Source: Callipepla californica brunnescens
Lineage: Eukaryota; Chordata; Aves; Galliformes; Odontophoridae
Length of the DNA: 64,000 nucleotides
Direction of reading: 5' to 3'
Assembly: GCA_023055505.1 (NCBI GenBank)
Contig: JALIRH010000027.1
Span: 4,042,501-4,106,500, forward strand
The notes under the pieces: generated by a model
Told to the model about the DNA's origin: nothing
What the model saw: only the letters and a program-made list of their open reading frames with translations
Databases searched by the model: none
In this document: in pieces, positions 49,422 through 62,300 of the stretch
Position numbering within the stretch: the first letter of the stretch is position 1
Layout: each line of letters begins with the position of its first letter
Translations under genes and position numbers: made by a program

Positions 49422-49968
49422 AAGACTTCTGTTCTTGGAGAAGATGAACACTACCAAAATCTTCCACATGGTATATTAATTTGTGGAAATACTGCAGTGA
49501 TACCTCACCAAGAATTGTGTGAGTGAGATTATGTAGCAATTAAGAGCCATTTACTGTGTGGCTGTGCAATACTCAGTCCTCCTGAGAAGGTATGTGTATT
49601 AAACCAGGTGGAACTTTCCGTCAGCGAAGTTAAACTTTTCTCCATTCTCTGAGTTAGGAATGAGATTTTCACATGCCTTCATTTTTTTCCAATTGTATAC
49701 TGATTTATGCATTTTTGCCTGAGATGAAATCCAGCAGCAGAATCTTAGTATTGAAAATACCTCGATATTACAGCCAAGGTGAGACTTTCCCACTCTTTCA
49801 GAGAACTATTGTCTATGCAAAGATGATGCTTTGGACTCCCCAGATCAGGTTGTATGTACATGGTGGTAGTACTGCTGAGGCTCAAGCTGCCAGACATTGG
49901 CACCCTGTAAAACCAAGCCAATATGTTTCTGTTGAAAGGAATGCGCTACCATAAATGAAGGCACTTGA

Positions 49969-49981
49969 AGGTCAAAGGTCA
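49969..49981 (+). promoter_or_regulatory. Perfect DR1 nuclear-receptor element
   Basis: AGGTCA-A-AGGTCA is an exact direct repeat with one-base spacing, the preferred site of HNF4, PPAR-RXR and COUP-TF dimers. A TAATTAG homeodomain-type core follows within 15 bp. The 13-base exact match is unlikely by chance in 64 kb. Occupancy and target gene are unknown. Confidence 0.5.
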
Positions 49982-52900
49982 TTATGAGTAATTAGCTCAA
50001 GCCATTAAAGGAAGAATAGAAATCATGTTTTACAAGCTGATAGAAAAGAAAGTTAAAATATGCTTAAGAGGAAAAAAAAAAAATCCAGCACCATATGTTT
50101 GATTACACACATGCATGTGAACATATGAATAAGAACATGCACATTTTTTTCCCTTATGTACATATGCTTCTAGCCCTGCCTATCTGAACATGTTCCATTA
50201 ACACTCAGATGAGATTCTGGGGGAAAAAGTAAACTGCCCCAATGCTGTATGTAGTATTTTAAAAGCTACCTTTAAAATGGTAGTCTTTTTATCGTCACGT
50301 TATCTCCTTCCTCAATCTTAAAATCTGTTTGACGCTGGAAAAATACACAAAGTTTGACAGCCAGGATAATGTGAAATCTGAATATATCTTTGGTAAACGC
50401 TGGCCGTTTTAAAGCAGCTCTTGGGAGATCTGAAGGGATGCTGTGCTGTAAAAGTGCAAACAATCTGCAAAGGACAAGCAGCCTGCTGCCCACTGACCTG
50501 ATGGATGAGTGAACCTTTCAGGAGACTCTTGGGGCTATACAGTTGCCCATTTTACTGAAATGAAATCAAACATGCTTAAAGCTGTTCAGGCTGTGCAATA
50601 GTTGCAAAGCTGTATAAAATGGGAAGAGTTATTTAGTGCATGTTGAAGAGAAATCTAAGTCATCTGTTGTAAGATGGTACTGTGCCAGATAGTAGCATCT
50701 ATAGGTTGTGTGGTTGAACATACACACACTGTAGTGCAGCATTCCCTTAGTTCAGCTCTTTAGACGTGATAGCAATTAAGGCAATTTCAGGAGATTCTCT
50801 GTGTTGGGCTCACACTTGTTGGCCTGTGTGCACTGAAGGCGGGGGTATCCAAAATGTTTTAGTTCTTGACTCCAGTTACCATAGGCAGCCCCTCCTTCAC
50901 ACTGAAAACTACTGGCAGCCAAACAAAGATTCTCTGAGCACTGCCACAAGTGACTCTTGACAGTTGTACTGACTGCCTCAAAATAGTTAAAACGGGAAGG
51001 AAAAAAAAAACAAAACAGCAACTGAACGAGTTATCTGCTGTCATTTAGGGAACCAACTTAAAACAGTTCACTTTTTACTCACTTCCTCCCAGTTTTATCC
51101 CAAATCATCTAATATCCACTACTTCCCTGTCTCTGAGGGAGGACACAGAGAGTCTCTGCATGACAGGGGTCAGGGATAACACCTCGCCTTAATCAGCTCT
51201 AAGATGGTTTCCAGTTCTTCCTGAGACCTTACTGCCATAGAGGAGTCCTGTCAGCAGCAATTACCATGAAGCTCTTTTAGAAGAAAAGGGACCTATTTGC
51301 CTCTCTGGTGTTTCCAGATCCTTCCTCAAAATGAAAAATGCTATTCGGTAATCTAAAAGGACACGTCACTGCTAGAGCTTCTACTTAGCCAAGGGCTTTA
51401 TTGCCCCTTGGGTCTGTGGTGCAGAGGTCTTGATGCAGTAGGTATAACAGAAGGTGGCATGCCTCTGTTAATATGCTGGTTGGGGATGGAGTAATGTGAA
51501 TAGTAAGCAAGTGCTTAGTTGGCTTGCCTTTCTCTGTGTGTCATACTGTGAAATGCTTTTATGTGTTCAGAAGGAGCCTAGGCATTAAGATTTTGATGAA
51601 CTGCTGTTTTCTGTTCTGGTGGGTTCAGTCTTGTGCTGTTTCCATTTTACATCTGGATATATATATATGCTCTTCTGGAATTCTACCATATCACTCAAAC
51701 CTTGGACTACTTTGAACAGATGGCGCGTTGTTTTGTCTTGCTTTTGATTTGTTACTTTGTCTTTCTCCTTTTTTTTTCCTTGTTTCTTCTCTGCAGTTAC
51801 CTCTAGACCTCTTGGTGACCCCCATGTCCACATTTCACCTTTGGCATGATTTTGCTCCCTTTTCCCTGGTAATGGTCTTAACTCCCCATTGATTGTGTGT
51901 ATCTCTTAGAATCCGCATCCTCAACTGTGCAATTCCCCACAGGGCACTTAGACATTTGCTTTTAATCTGGACCCTGAGTTTATACTGAATTCTGTAAACA
52001 AAATCAGGAGGGCTTTCATAAAGGAAAGCACATGCATATCACAGCCATTTTTGCTGACACTTTTGACTCTGGGCTTGATCTTTGCCCAAGTTGCAAAATA
52101 AAAAGGGCAGAGGGCAGAGTTCAAAAGCGACCATTTACCTCATGGATTATTGAAAATAAAATAAAAAAAAAAAAGCCAGCGGAAACTCTCCTGAGTAATT
52201 TGAGGAAACTTCTCTCCCCCTCCTCCCCCAGGAAGGATGTCATTATATTGTTTTCTAAGGTTAGGTCTGTTTATAGAAATAAACACTTGAGTGAAAACAG
52301 GCATGCAATGCTAGTAAGCCAGCAATGAAATCTAGATAGCATGTGATCTGAACCAGCACACAGATACCAGCAACTAGTGCCAAGCCATTGCCTCAAGTTC
52401 AAGCACCTCCTCTCTTGGATGTCATCCAGCTATGTCTATTTCCTTACAGTTTATTGGGGATTTACCTGTGTGCATTTGCATGTGTTGCTGGGGAAGCTTA
52501 ACTGCCAGTCATTTGCAATAACAGTATATGCTGTAGAGATGAATAGGTGCCACTGTTATCAGAGTTTATGCCCCGAGCTTCTCCTGTGAATACATGCATT
52601 TCTCTGTGTCTCCAGGAGTCGTCCTTCCAAGGACAGAAGTGCATATTAGGTAGGAACACTGCCTAGAGGCAAGAGAATAGCTAGAAGTTATTGGAATGCA
52701 TTTCAGATGCATTCGTTGTTCTTCATTTGACACTTGAGCCTTTGTCATCTTTTCACATCTCCAATTTTTTTCACTACTCCACTCAACACCTTCATTTAAC
52801 TTATCCTGCCTCTGTGCCTCCTCACTGACCAATTGCTTATTATAATTTATCAACTTTCTTCTAGGTAGATGGGGAAGAGTTGGATTTTTTTTGCTTTGCC

Positions 52901-53643
52901 CTTCCTTCTTTTCTGTGCAACTACTTTTTCCCCTCCTGTTTCACATCTGTGACATGCAGCTATTAGTACAGATCTCTGACACTGCAGTAGTGCTTCATTC
53001 TTCCCATGCTAGTGTGTCTGGGTATTGTTCCTGCCTTTCTGTCTGAATCTGGAGGTGGAAATGGGTTGAGCGAAACTAGGTAGACAATATATATCTATTT
53101 AGAAAAACAACACCAACAACCTGGCATTATATGGAAAGTGAAGTGTTTAGGGGAGTCCATAAATCATTCTTCCTGCCACATCTGTTTTTATTTTGAAGTT
53201 TATCAGACTGCTTATTTGCAACAGGGAATTTTTAGGGGAGGAGGAGGGAGGGGTTGCAATATTAATCTCCCAGTGTGACTTAGAGAATATCAGAGAATAG
53301 GGGAAAGAAAGACTTCTAGCTGGTTTCTGCTTTTCCTTCCTTAAGACTGGAGATAAAGATTGGCTGCACACCGTGAGCTTGGCTGAAAAGGGCAATTCAT
53401 GCATCCCTCCTTATCAGTTCTCAGAAGGGAGAGCTGGAGTTCACCCTGCACGCTGTACAGCGATAGTCCCACTCCCATGTGGGGAGGTTGGTGGGTGTGC
53501 GAAGATAAGACAAGCTTAAAACTGATACCTGTCCAGACAATACTGACTTTTTTTTTCCCCCTCTCTCTGGTCTTCAGGGAACATGTGTGGGCATCTTTAA
53601 AGACACTGGCAATGATAAACTTTTGTCTGTTCTTCACGTCTAG

Positions 53644-53724
53644 AATCAAGTGGCAGTCGGGGGTTTGGGAAGTCAGCACAGATATCCAGCTCTAATGAGC
53701 CTTACTCCTTTCCCGGAACTCTGA
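53644..53724 (+). CDS. Isolated exon candidate (81 nt)
   Basis: The acceptor TTCTTCACGTCTAG follows a long pyrimidine-rich tract; the donor is CTGA|GTAAGT. The phase 1 to 1 frame reads SSGSRGFGKSAQISSSNEPY then SFPGTL, a Ser/Gly-rich low-complexity segment like those in cytoplasmic tails and linkers. Frame 0 is also open up to a terminal TGA. No partner exon is established. Confidence 0.32.
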   Translation, partial: NQVAVGGLGSQHRYPALMSLTPFPEL

Positions 53725-53995
53725 GTAAGTTGCAAGCAATAACCTCATAGTTCTCCTCCCTTCTGATAAAGATGTTTACTTGAAATCATCTTCCATCCCA
53801 CTCTGAGTCAGCAGTGGCTGATTTACTTGCATCAGTTTTGCATTTCCGAGACTTGGCATATGATCTTCAATATCAGGTTTCTGCTTGCATTGATGATGCA
53901 GAGGACACAGACTGGCTTCTTTCCTTTCTTTCCCAAGATGGCATATTCTACACTGGGAGTGAGCACAGGCACACTTCATAGGAAACAACAGTAAA

Positions 53996-54050
53996 ATCAT
54001 AGAATCATAGGGGTTGGAAGGGACCTCAAGAGATCATCGAGTCCAATCCC
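53996..54050 (-). mobile_element. CR1 LINE 3'-end fragment
   Basis: The plus strand shows ATCATAGAATCATAGGGGTT, 'ggaagggacctcaagagatc' and 'atcgagtccaatccc', antisense to the last 55 bp of a CR1. Severely 5'-truncated. Confidence 0.94.
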
Positions 54051-55314
54051 AAAATCCATCTCTTTCTCACAAAATCCTTTCCTTCAGAATATACAGTACT
54101 TATAAATTCTGACTTTGTCTTCCTGTAAAGACTGGACATATGGAAGGAAAAAAAAAAAAAGTTAAATAACATAGCTTTTTTTTTTTTTTTAAAGCCACTG
54201 AGAAGCATAAGCATGGAACTTTTTCCACAAAAATAAAAGCTTTTTTTGCCTGGCCTGTACACCCCAGTGACAAAATATCAGGCCTCCCTCTGCTCTTAAA
54301 GGTTCGATTTTGAAGTGATTCAGATCAGTATCCATTTCTATGCCACAATATTTTCAAAGCAGAAATACTCATTTATTATAAGAGTGGACTGCTGCTCAAC
54401 TTTGTCTATTCTATGCGTTGAATAGGTATGGTTATCTCAATCTCCCGAACCACAGTATTTTATTCTGTCATTTTGAACTCTCTTCTATCATTGTGGATGT
54501 GAGATGTGGATGTTCTGATTACTTAAATCCACATCTGATGAGTCAAAACTGATGTGCAAGGCTGTTCTCTAAGCAGCTAGCACTTACAGTCAAGGGTCTG
54601 TATTATGTTCGTAGCGTCATATTTAGAAATACCAGAACTCTCACTCTCTTTTTAGTTGTAAGAAAGGATTAGAAGAGGTATTGGAGTTACATCAGTGCAG
54701 AAGCGGTGTAAGTGAGAGGAGAATGCATTTTGAGTTCTGATGTGTGTTTCAAACGTATGTTATAGAAACACATGGATATCACCTACTTAAGATGGTGCAA
54801 ATGGGCTGGGTTCCCATTACTGGATCTGTTTGTGAAGGAAAATATTTACCTTGAAAGAAAATCAACGATGCCAAACAGACGGTAGATGTGAATGATCTGG
54901 TACAGATGGAGACTGTGGGAGGAGACTCAGACAGGAGCTGCCCTTTATCAGCACACTATTGTACTTCATCCCCAGCACAATGGTGTCCCAGTTTAAACAG
55001 AACTCCACTTACACATAACATCTTAATTTGGGTCTTTTTGCTCCAATTCTGTGTTCATCTTTTCACAGCTGAAATTCTCTTCAGCCATGTCTGTGTTGGG
55101 CTAAAGGAGCTACCTGTAATGTTGTGCGCCCCATGCTTTCCTCCTGATAACATCACTGCCTCAGAAATAACCTGCAAGGCATCTGGGCAAGAACATGTGC
55201 AATTACTTCCTATGAGACCTTTGTACACAGGAGGGACATTGCTACAGCTGATTTTGATATTACCCTTCTCACCTTGTCTTTTTTCTTTTCATGAAGTCCA
55301 CTGAACTCATTGGA

Positions 55315-55332
55315 TTTTTTTTTTTTTTTTTT
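55315..55332 (+). repeat. Poly-T run (18)
   Basis: A T homopolymer with no attached retroposon body. Confidence 0.9.
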
Positions 55333-57274
55333 GCTAATCTGTACAAAAAGAGGATCATGTAATCATCCCTATTCCCCTACTAATTAGTGGAATACGATTT
55401 CCAGGATTATCTTGCAACTTTCCTCTAGTTTGTATTCATGTTTTCAAAACTACGAATTAATGCAAAATTGCAAAGTGTTATTTCTCAGCTTATTGTCCTA
55501 AGGATTCTCATACTCTTCAGAGCTGATTCCAGTCCATTTCATTTGCAAATCAACCTGCAAATCATAGATGCACAATCTTTGTTGCAGTGTTTGTTTTCAG
55601 ATAAATGAGAAGAGATTTCAAGTAATGTCAACTGCATTATATTTTTGCTTTAGGTCTGCATTAAGTAAACAAGAATTAAGCGTGGAGATATATTTTTTTT
55701 TAAGTTGATTGAATTTTTTTCCAACCTCCTACATAGATTGTATATTCAACGAGAACTTCTATGAAGGCATTGGGATTGTGGTTATTTTATCCAAATTAGT
55801 TTGTCCAGCCCATGCAGTTTATTCATGTTTTTTCTCTTTTTTAGCTGCCTTCTAAAAATAAGGTGAAGCAAATCACTGAAATACAGTTTCCAAACTCCTG
55901 TTTATACAGGCCATGTTGACTTAGCACTTGAATTGCTTGTCTCATTTAACTGATTCATGGTGCAAGAGGATGCTGCACTCTTGATTTGTAGCCCAATTGA
56001 TATTTTGCTTGCCCTCAGGCTACCACAAATGCTGGGGCCTGGTTTGCATTGAATGATTAGTCCTGACAGCTTCAGGAGACAATTACCTTGCCAGGCTTAT
56101 ATGAAATGCTTGTGTTGGACTGCTCTTTCCCCAAGGACTGAGTCCTACCAAATCCTGTATGTAGGATTGGAAAGTTGACTCTTACAAGATGAACTGTGAG
56201 ACGTTCATAGCGATCAGAAAAGTAAAGCTGAAAACAGTACTGAGCAGGGAAAGAACTGCTTCCTTTCAGGAAATCTCATGCACTAATTCTCTTTATTAGT
56301 AGCTAGTACAAAAATTTCTGTGCATTTCAGTTAATCATAAAAGTATATTCCCAGAAATTATTCACTTCAATTGCAATGGTTCTAAATTCCTTCAGTATTT
56401 TGTCTACCAGCAGCAACTGTCTTTTCCCCGGTGTAGTACTGTTGGAGCATATTGACTTACATGCGAGTTCCATGACTTTCTTTTCCTACTGTAGGTTGGT
56501 CTATTCTTTCTGATGTTTTAAATAATCACGAGTCTTCACCTTCCACTTTTGCTTATTTTGTTGATTTTTTTTTTTGGTTGATATTATGAACAGAGCATTC
56601 ATAAAAGCCTATTTTCTGGAAGGAGAAAAATATCCTGTTCCTAATACAATGTGCAAACTGTTAAAATATTTTCTTGAGCAGGAGGCTGAAGAGTGTGAAT
56701 TTCTTAATGAAAATACCACAGCTTCTTTGCAAAATAAGTTAGTTTTAAGGAAAAAAAAATTGTTCAAAATCTGAGCTTTCTGAGAAAGATACCAGTCACC
56801 TCTGAATAAGAAAATCCCCAAAGCCATGAATTTCAAGAATTCCCATTCGTTCTCAAGAGGGAATAAAAATAAGTCTTGATGGCATCAGCAGTATGCACAG
56901 AAAAAGTGCTGCCTGGTTTTAGTTGTGTCGAGGAATGATTATGTATAAAAGGCTCTAGATAAGTAGATCTGGAGCAGAGAGTCTTCAGGTCCCCGGAATG
57001 AATACATAGCAGAAGCTGGCAGTTCCCAATTCTCACAAATTCCCCCTCTTTTATGGTTACCCCTAAATCTTGCTTTAGAAAAAAGCCAGGTTATCTATCC
57101 ATTGGAGCTTTAGGCAAATATAAATGGACCAGAATTGTTTAATTATTTAATTATTTTATTATCAATTAAATATACCTATATTCTTGAAGAACCATCTTAT
57201 AATCACCACCTTGTTTTATTAGCTTCAGCTAGCTAGAGCTTTTGGAGCAGTAGTAGTAGAAGATGTAGATTCAT

Positions 57275-57291
57275 GGGGGGGGGGGGGGGGG
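57275..57291 (+). repeat. Poly-G run (17)
   Basis: An uninterrupted G17 preceded by a short (TAG)n stretch. It can in principle fold as a G-quadruplex; its exact length is uncertain in most sequencing chemistries. Confidence 0.9.
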
Positions 57292-58744
57292 TGCCTACAA
57301 GCAAATATCTTAATTAGCTGTTACCAAAACCTCTGAGCCATATGGCCACCATAAAAAGGGGACTTTAATATACTGTTCCATTTTATGTCATCAGTTGCAA
57401 GCTATGGATTCACTCTCACCCCCAGTAACTCATGATTGTGCAGAAGAAAACCTCTGAAGTGAAAACATAGACCATCTGTTAGTGATACGGGTACGCCATG
57501 TATTCTCTACATACATATATACATTTCCTGCATTGCATATGATTTCAAATATTTGCTCTTGGAACTGCAAGGTGTCCTACTGTCATAACAGTCAAGTTAT
57601 TCATTAAGCTGTCAGCACCTTAGCGTATTGCTCCCACACAGGGTCCCTTTCTGATTTTTTCCATTCCCCCTTGGAGAACCCACTCACTCATCACCAAGTG
57701 CGGTTACTCTCATAACGGGTGCAACTGAGATCCTCATGTCAACATATGTAAACCAAATCTATACCTTTCTATTGCGACGATTCCAACTCCCAAATTTCCT
57801 AGGGCACTAATGGATTTTGAGGGCCAGCTTGAATTTGCAAGAGTTTTGTTCATATCAATGTGATGCAGTTCTTGGCACAGACTTCTGAGTCAGTGTCGTG
57901 GAGTATTAAAAGCTGAGAAGTAGAGCAAACAAGTATCAACCAAAAGAAAACCATGATTGATTTTAAACCCCTGTGTTATGAAATGAAGCTAAGCAGACAG
58001 TTTACAATAGCAAAGCCAAGGCACCAAAGCTGGAGAGATCTTTGCCTAAAACCCAGCATTGTGCTAAACCTGGCCCATGGGCCGTCCACCTTCAGAAGAA
58101 GGATAGGTTTTGTTTATTACCGTGCCAGAGAAACAAACGTGCTCAGACAGTGAACTGTCTGACTAACTTTTAGGGGGTACTTTGTTTTTTTGTTTCTAAG
58201 TTTAATTACTTCTGAAAATCTCACATAGACCCGATAGAAGTCTGAAGCTGACAGTTTGCCTCTTCACTGGGGTAAAATGCATGTTTATCTTCTGTAACTC
58301 TTCATGACTGTAGCTGACTGCATTATGAATAGAGACCAGCAGACATCACAGTGTTCCTGCGTTAACCTACAGTTAGCAGGATGCAAGTTATTAACGTTGC
58401 TGAGTTTGTGAGGTACCTTTGCACCATTACACCATCAGTGCTGAGCTTCATCAGAGGGTGGTTCAGTGCAGTGCCTTTTACCCTCACATGGTTCCTAAAT
58501 TAACATTACCCTAACGATTTTCTCCAGAAGATTTGCCTTACGCAGTATCGTGATTATGACAGATATCGATATAATTCCTGGTGTGAGCATGTCATTGCGC
58601 TGCTCTGGTGTGGCTTGTTAAATATGGAGTGCACGAGACATTCACGGCAATCCTCGTTTGATTGATTTTGGATACTCTAGGCTTCAATAGTGGCATTGGA
58701 GCTCTTCATGCCTGCACTGCCCGAGGCCGCCTTTCCACCTCTGC

Positions 58745-58758
58745 CCCGCAGATGGCAG
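58745..58758 (+). promoter_or_regulatory. CTCF-like core motif
   Basis: CCCGCAGATGGCAG differs at one base from the 14-base CTCF core CCASYAGRKGGCRS and sits in GC-richer sequence. A second one-mismatch match lies on the minus strand at 33,295-33,308. A motif match alone does not show binding. Confidence 0.35.
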
Positions 58759-59247
58759 CGGTGAGCTATTGCTGCGTGGGTCCAGTCCTCAGCTACCCAA
58801 GCAGCCTTTACCTGGTGTCCGTCTTCATATTAACCTGTCTATAGTTATTTTTGAAGGGTGTCACTCACTGTGGGGAGCAGGGAGGGCCTTGGGTCTTGCA
58901 TCTGCATCTCTGTGGCCGGTAAGAAGTCTGTAGGTTGTTTCTGTGTTCTACTTTATCGTGGCCAGAAGAAAGTCGGACACTCCGCAGATGGAAAGCCATT
59001 GCCAAGAGTGGAGGCAGCACGGCTCCTCTGACTGTGGCTATGCCATCCTATCACCCATGCACCAAGCCCTAGGCATCCTTTCCTAAGTGCCCCATCAGAT
59101 TTGCTGTCTGGCAAACAACTTGGGCAGAAACAGATGGAGCAACACTGTGCGTGTTCTCTAGTGAATTTAGGCTCCTTTCTGCAGGATGCAAGGCAGAATC
59201 CTTCCCCAAGCTGTTATCCCTATCGTCTCCTCTTGCAGATCATAATA

Positions 59248-59323
59248 GGTGGGCTGTCTGCACGGTAACGTGCTTTGGAGAAGGCTGAGCGCTGGAGAAG
59301 GCTTTATGGTGGGCTGTCTGCAC
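59248..59323 (+). repeat. Local direct repeat, 16 bp at 60-bp spacing
   Basis: GGTGGGCTGTCTGCAC occurs at 59,248-59,263 and 59,308-59,323. GGAGAAGGCT is also repeated inside the interval (59,277-59,286 and 59,294-59,303), suggesting a degenerate tandem duplication. Confidence 0.85.
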
Positions 59324-62300
59324 CTGAGGCTGTTTCACTGCCTGTGACTATTATGGCAAGATTCTTGTGGAAACAAACCATATCACTGACTAGCAATCTG
59401 ATTTAAAAGAGGCCTAAATAAGATCCGTGCCCTGAGTTAGAGCAAAATGCATTATATCTTTCGCCATAGCGCAAACTCTTTTTTTTCTCAGCTGCTTGTC
59501 AGTGTTCTTTCTGGGCCTGTTTATATTTCTTTCATCGCTGTCAAATGCCTACTCCTAAAGCTCTGCATGCTCACGCATTTTCAGCCCGCTCTCTGGTTTA
59601 TAATTGAGAAGGGGTATGTTTGCTATGACAGGAACTCTCAGCTGGCTCATTAGACCCTTCAGCAGGTGGGGGAGCCCAGAGCAGTTCATCCATCTAAATA
59701 CAGACGTTATTATGGCTGACCTTAGTTTGCAGTGTGAGTGACCTTCTGAAGGCTTTTAATAAATGTATCAGATGATTCCAAACAGCGGTCCCATGCTGAG
59801 CAGCTAGATAAGAGCGATGTCATGTTAAACATTCCATAGGAGTTTGACCAATGACGTTTGATGAGATCAGATCTCAGAAAAATAGCTGATGTATTTATTA
59901 ATCCTGGCCAAGTGTTCATAACACTGAGTAGAATCAGCTTTAAGAGCTGGAACTAGCACAAGTTTTGAATAATTTTAGCTTTACCAGAATATTCTGCTCC
60001 AAATTCTTATTTGCTCTTGTTGCCTCTGTTTGTGTGTTTCATGTTTATGGTGTACTTGGACGTGTATGATGATCTTTGACACAAACAACAAAGGAAGAGA
60101 TGTCCACGTCCAGTGAGAGTTGCCTTGTTTTCTCTAGATAATCACCAGCATAGCAGAGTTACAAATCTTCCAGAAGCTAAAAAAAAAACAACAAAAACTT
60201 AGCTCAAATTTTGTAATGTTGAAGTAGATCTTGTGAGAGGAGTTTTCACAGCTTGTACCTAGATTGCTTTCCTACCTTTTCTATTAACTTTTGAACGCCA
60301 AAGCAATAAATAAACCAGCAAACTGAAATGAAGGTGTTCTGATATCCACTGTAATGGAAATTATTTTTATACTTTCAGTAACATTTTGAAGCACATGTTG
60401 TACACCTCCCTTTGGTCATCACATTTTCTTGAACATGAAGTTAAAAATTTTGGCTTTTAAAACACTTTTTCTTTCTGTTTGAATCAAATCTGCATAGTTT
60501 TGACTGACCTAAAACAATATTTTTTCTGTATGCAAGTACTAAGTAACAATCCTGGCTTTAACAGTATAACCTGGTGTTTTTATCACTAGGAGTAAGGGCG
60601 AAACGAGCAAAGACTGTTATCTTCCCTGTCATCAGAATCAGCAACACAGTCTTCTTTTGAGAAATAAGTCTACTAAAATTAAAATTCTGGTCTATTGAAA
60701 TCAGTTACATACTCTTTGTTGTGTGGCTGTTAAGAGGTGACTCCTTAAGAACTGGAATCACTGAGAACCAAGGATGATATTCCAGACAGAGCGTATTTGG
60801 AGAATCTCATGTAAAAAATCAATGACTCTTCAGATTAAGACAATTTAAGACACGTCAGGAAATAAGGTCCTATTTCTTGTGAGTGTCTGATTGCACAAAG
60901 GCTTTGGTGGGATTGGTAATAGGTTTTTCTTGTTGCTTTTGCATGTAATTGTTTTGTCTGAAGCCATGATGTTGTGCAGTACAGTTATTAGGTGTGAGTC
61001 TGGGACTCGACTGTTCCATTTGTACTGCTTTTTAATTGCTCATCTCAATCACAAAACAAGACTTTGAGACAAATTATGTTTTCATGTAGCTCATCTGGTA
61101 GAAACCTGTTTCATCATTGCATGAGGGAACAGAAGCCAGTGTATTCTGGTCCCATTAAAGAGGGGATGTTTCTTTCCTTATTTTTTTTTTATTTTTATGA
61201 CATTTTATTAAGCTATTTTCTCCAGAAATTGCTGCATGGCCAATGTGCATCAAGCAGTGAGAACTGTACTTAACAGATCTCACCTCTCCCCCACCTGCTG
61301 CTGCAGCTTGCTGTGGCCCCACTATGAACCTCCTATGATTGCAGGTGCAGATTGTAAGGTACAGGATTACTGCTACCTACTGAAGCTATCTGATCCTAAA
61401 CTGCTAGACTTTGCATTCATGCAAGATTTCACTCTGAGGAAAACAAAAAATATTAAAGAGGTAAAACTGGTTGCCACACAGAGAGGTTTTCTTATCATTA
61501 AACAAGCACAATGATGATGGGTTGGTGTTTTTTTTTGTTTTTTTCTTTTTTACTTTTCCTTTTTAAAATCTTCTTAGCCTCAGACGCAGTAAAAATGAAG
61601 CACAGCTGTGACCAGAAGTGCATAAATTACAGGAAAAGAAACAACCCTGAGCCAACAGCTCTCAGCTTCGTCACTCTTTTCCCTTTCAACAGCTCCATTA
61701 GGCCTATGTGTTGTAGTCACAGCCATATATGAGCTTTAGATTTAGTAAAAACAGAATAAAAGTCCTGCTGATATCAAATGCTGTGGGCTCAGACAGTATC
61801 ATAGTTGTCTGCAAATGAAGCAGAGAGAGCAGGGCATCCATCTCTGCTACTTGTGTGGATGGATAACCTAACCTTTGCCACAAAAGGACCTACTGTACCA
61901 GCTGTGGTCGTGTAGAGACCTCAACCTCCTTTACTCTTGTCTGTAAATACTGTCTAGTTTAGATGAATAGATAGGTAGACAGACAAGGTAATACAAATAA
62001 CACCCAGTGTAGATAATCCTAGAAAGTAAATGTTTTCCTATAGACACTTCTGCAGAAAGTAACATAGCTGGTTGAATGTTTTCTGATATAAAACATTTTA
62101 GTGAAAAATGTGTATGTTTAGAGACACTTTTAGATAACGTACTCATGTTATTTGCTGAGATACTCACTGGAGTGATATACATACACTTGCATGAATATAT
62201 ACATGTCTACATAGGGTGTATTCAGAAAACTTAGTTTTGATATTTGGCAGTAAAATGCTGTTATTTTTCTTCCTGACTTGACCTTTTCTTTTCAAAATTC

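Larger units (their letters stand above)
43831..53995. other. Mostly non-coding stretch
   Basis: It contains a small CpG-richer patch at about 44,440-44,600, two isolated exon candidates listed separately, simple repeats and a DR1 motif. The plus-strand frame at 43,573-44,115 is partly antisense to the CR1 and not a gene. I see no phased chain. Confidence 0.5.

Noticed and set aside
54888..55304. 138-codon plus-strand frame
   Set aside because: The translation is a mix of Cys/Leu-rich fragments; no donor site fits and no homology is recognised.
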